Assembly: GCA_949128025.1 (NCBI GenBank)
Contig: CASBRD010000156.1
Coordinates: 1-40,017 of the forward strand
Source of the DNA: Oscillatoriales cyanobacterium PMM_0008
GTDB lineage: Bacteria > Cyanobacteriota > Cyanobacteriia > Cyanobacteriales > Aerosakkonemataceae
Length of the DNA stretch: 40,017 nt
Direction of reading: 5' to 3'
Program-made: the position numbers and the translations under genes
Part shown: one piece after another, positions 38,771-40,017 of the stretch
How positions within the stretch are numbered: the first letter of the stretch is position 1
Layout: each line of letters begins with the position of its first letter
Notes under the pieces: model-generated
What the model was told of the DNA's origin: nothing
Seen by the model: only the letters and a program-made list of their open reading frames with translations
The model's database searches: none

Positions 38771-39697
38771 CTAACCCAGGAGAGTAAACCCACTTTTCAC
38801 AGCATCCGCTGGGTTCAGCAGTCCTAAATTCGGATTTCCTTCCACAACAGCAACCAAGTCGTTTCGTTTGCCTAAATTGCTATTGGAAGCTGTATAAATC
38901 AGATAATCTCCTCCAAACCCATTGGGTACCAAAGTGTATTGATTTGGTGTGCCGCCCAGAACTATGGTATCTTTCCCCAGCTCGAAATTCTGAATTATAG
39001 CGTAATCGTCAGTGCCAACATCCTTGGAATTTAGATAGAACGATTGAAAGTTATTCTGACTGGTGCTACTTGTAATACGCCCAACCCCCAGAACAAATTG
39101 GTCTTGTCCAGATCCACCAACCAGGGTATCGATTTCAGCATCTCCCTTGCTGGTAGTTATAATATCGTATGTGCTGCTGCCAATATCGCCAACTACATTA
39201 GTGACACCAACTCCATAGATCTGAGTTTTTCCACCAAAGCCACTTACGACATCGCTAGCGTTGGAAGCAACGAAATACCCTGTTCGCGCTTCAAATTGTC
39301 CAACTTGTTGGTAGTGTTCCAAACCAGACTTAAAAGTGCCAAGTCTAACCGCCGCAGCCACATCGAGGTTGTTTGTTATATACGCCCTTTCGTTAAAAAA
39401 GCTGACGGGATCGGGCCCTCCTGAAGGAACCCCAGAACGACCTTCCGCTTCTCCGAAGTCGATGAAGTGTTGCAATCCAGAACTGAAAAGTCCAGATCGA
39501 ACAGCGGCTGCTACATCGCTGTATTTTGCTAAATAACTTGCTTCGTCAAAGGAAGGAGATATTAAAGTACGACCTTCTCTTACACCAGACTCCTGAAAGT
39601 GCTGTAGACCAGAGGTAATAACCCTAGCTTCAACCGCAGCTCTTACATCGGGATAGCTTGCTAGGTAGAAACTTTCATTAAAGATAGCGAAACTCAT
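38771..39697 (-). CDS. DVA-repeat protein with RTX-like C-terminus, short form
   Basis: The 308-residue product consists of three ~45-residue repeats (FNESFYLASYPDVRAAVEAR, FDEASYLAKYSDVAAAVRSG, then FNERAYITNNLDVAAAVRLG, each ending ..SGLQHF...G..EGR). A ~155-residue C-terminal domain (SDVVSGFGGKTQIYGVGV, EIDTLVGGSGQDQFVLGVG, DYAIIQNFELGKDTIVL) follows, closely like that of the 894-residue protein. It has no jelly-roll domains and no enzyme domain, so it is the minimal member of the family in this locus. I chose ATG 39697, six codons inside the longest frame, because GGAGAG lies just upstream. Type I export is inferred; the function is unknown. Confidence 0.72.
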   Translation of the reverse strand: MSFAIFNESFYLASYPDVRAAVEARVITSGLQHFQESGVREGRTLISPSFDEASYLAKYSDVAAAVRSGLFSSGLQHFIDFGEAEGRSGVPSGGPDPVSFFNERAYITNNLDVAAAVRLGTFKSGLEHYQQVGQFEARTGYFVASNASDVVSGFGGKTQIYGVGVTNVVGDIGSSTYDIITTSKGDAEIDTLVGGSGQDQFVLGVGRITSSTSQNNFQSFYLNSKDVGTDDYAIIQNFELGKDTIVLGGTPNQYTLVPNGFGGDYLIYTASNSNLGKRNDLVAVVEGNPNLGLLNPADAVKSGFTLLG

Positions 39698-40017
39698 GTT
39701 ACTCTCCAGGTACATTTATTGTAATATACGCTTATTCGGCGTATATTATTGTTGTCAACCTATTTTTTGGTGATTTTTAGATACTCCCCTTTATTAACTA
39801 TAATATTAATTAATTTACCTGACTATGAAGTTTACGTAAGCGGGTAGTTAATATACAGTCCTAAGTTTATCAACACTTTAAAAAAGTTTCATTTTTTTGG
39901 TATAGCAACCGCCAAGGCGGTTAAGCCATAAATCTGGGGTAGGGGCGAAGCATTCGGGCATATAATTTATTGGTTAAAACCGAAGATTTACTACCCGAAT
40001 GCTAATGCCTCCGGCAC
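39698..40017. other. Right end of the window, no gene
   Basis: AATATACGC (39723-39731) and GCGTATATT (39739-39747) form a perfect hairpin just upstream of the minus-strand gene, a possible operator. AACCGCC-AA-GGCGGTT lies at 39907-39922. GCATTCGGG (39950-39958) and CCCGAATGC (39994-40002) bound a palindromic repeat near the window end. No coding frame is convincing. Confidence 0.55.

Overview
The window is a piece of a filamentous, Oscillatoriales-like cyanobacterial chromosome. The evidence is the photosynthetic gene pair petC-petA, menB for phylloquinone, a Ycf37-type protein, Vipp1, many copies of the HIP1 octamer GCGATCGC, and abundant tandem heptamer repeats between genes. The genus is an inference.

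Layout. 1-1.93 kb: rplT, a solute-binding protein and a Ycf37-like TPR protein, all on +. 1.93-9.1 kb: an accessory island. It holds a RHH/MazF toxin-antitoxin pair, two further two-gene cassettes of unknown function (one encoding a Cys/His protein that looks like a peptidase), a HTH-dynamin-like GTPase with a small membrane partner on -, a divergent STAND NTPase, and a Phd/RelE-type pair. The first four gaps of the island carry the same HIP1-rich repeat, so the two-gene units look like exchangeable cassettes. 9.1-15 kb: menB and a DUF3067 gene (-), petC and petA (+) with a multi-hairpin element between them, a GH57 branching enzyme (-), and DUF3038. 15-24 kb: DUF4335, a small four-Cys protein (-), a solo TnpB insertion, a SPOR-like protein, then pspA and vipp1 in tandem and a small membrane protein.

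24.2-27.5 kb: an Lgt-like integral membrane protein lacking two usual Lgt residues, a frameshifted small membrane gene with a partial duplicate, a radical SAM protein resembling the MJ0619/tetraether-lipid-synthase type, and another small membrane protein. This is the best candidate here for an undescribed (lipid-modifying) system. 27.5-29.8 kb: an NmrA-type oxidoreductase and an LpxB-related glycosyltransferase on -.

29.9-39.7 kb: a locus of four large proteins without signal peptides that share a ~45-residue repeat (Y...DVAxAV..G...SG..HF...G..EGR). Two carry three copies of a ~190-residue jelly-roll-like domain, one is a tyrosinase with RTX nonapeptides, and one is short. They look like type I-secreted surface or exoproteins. 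The tyrosinase gene is bracketed by IS605-type right-end remnants and preceded by a duplicated promoter-like segment.

No tRNA, rRNA or CRISPR array was recognised. All family names come from reading motifs by eye; no database search was possible.
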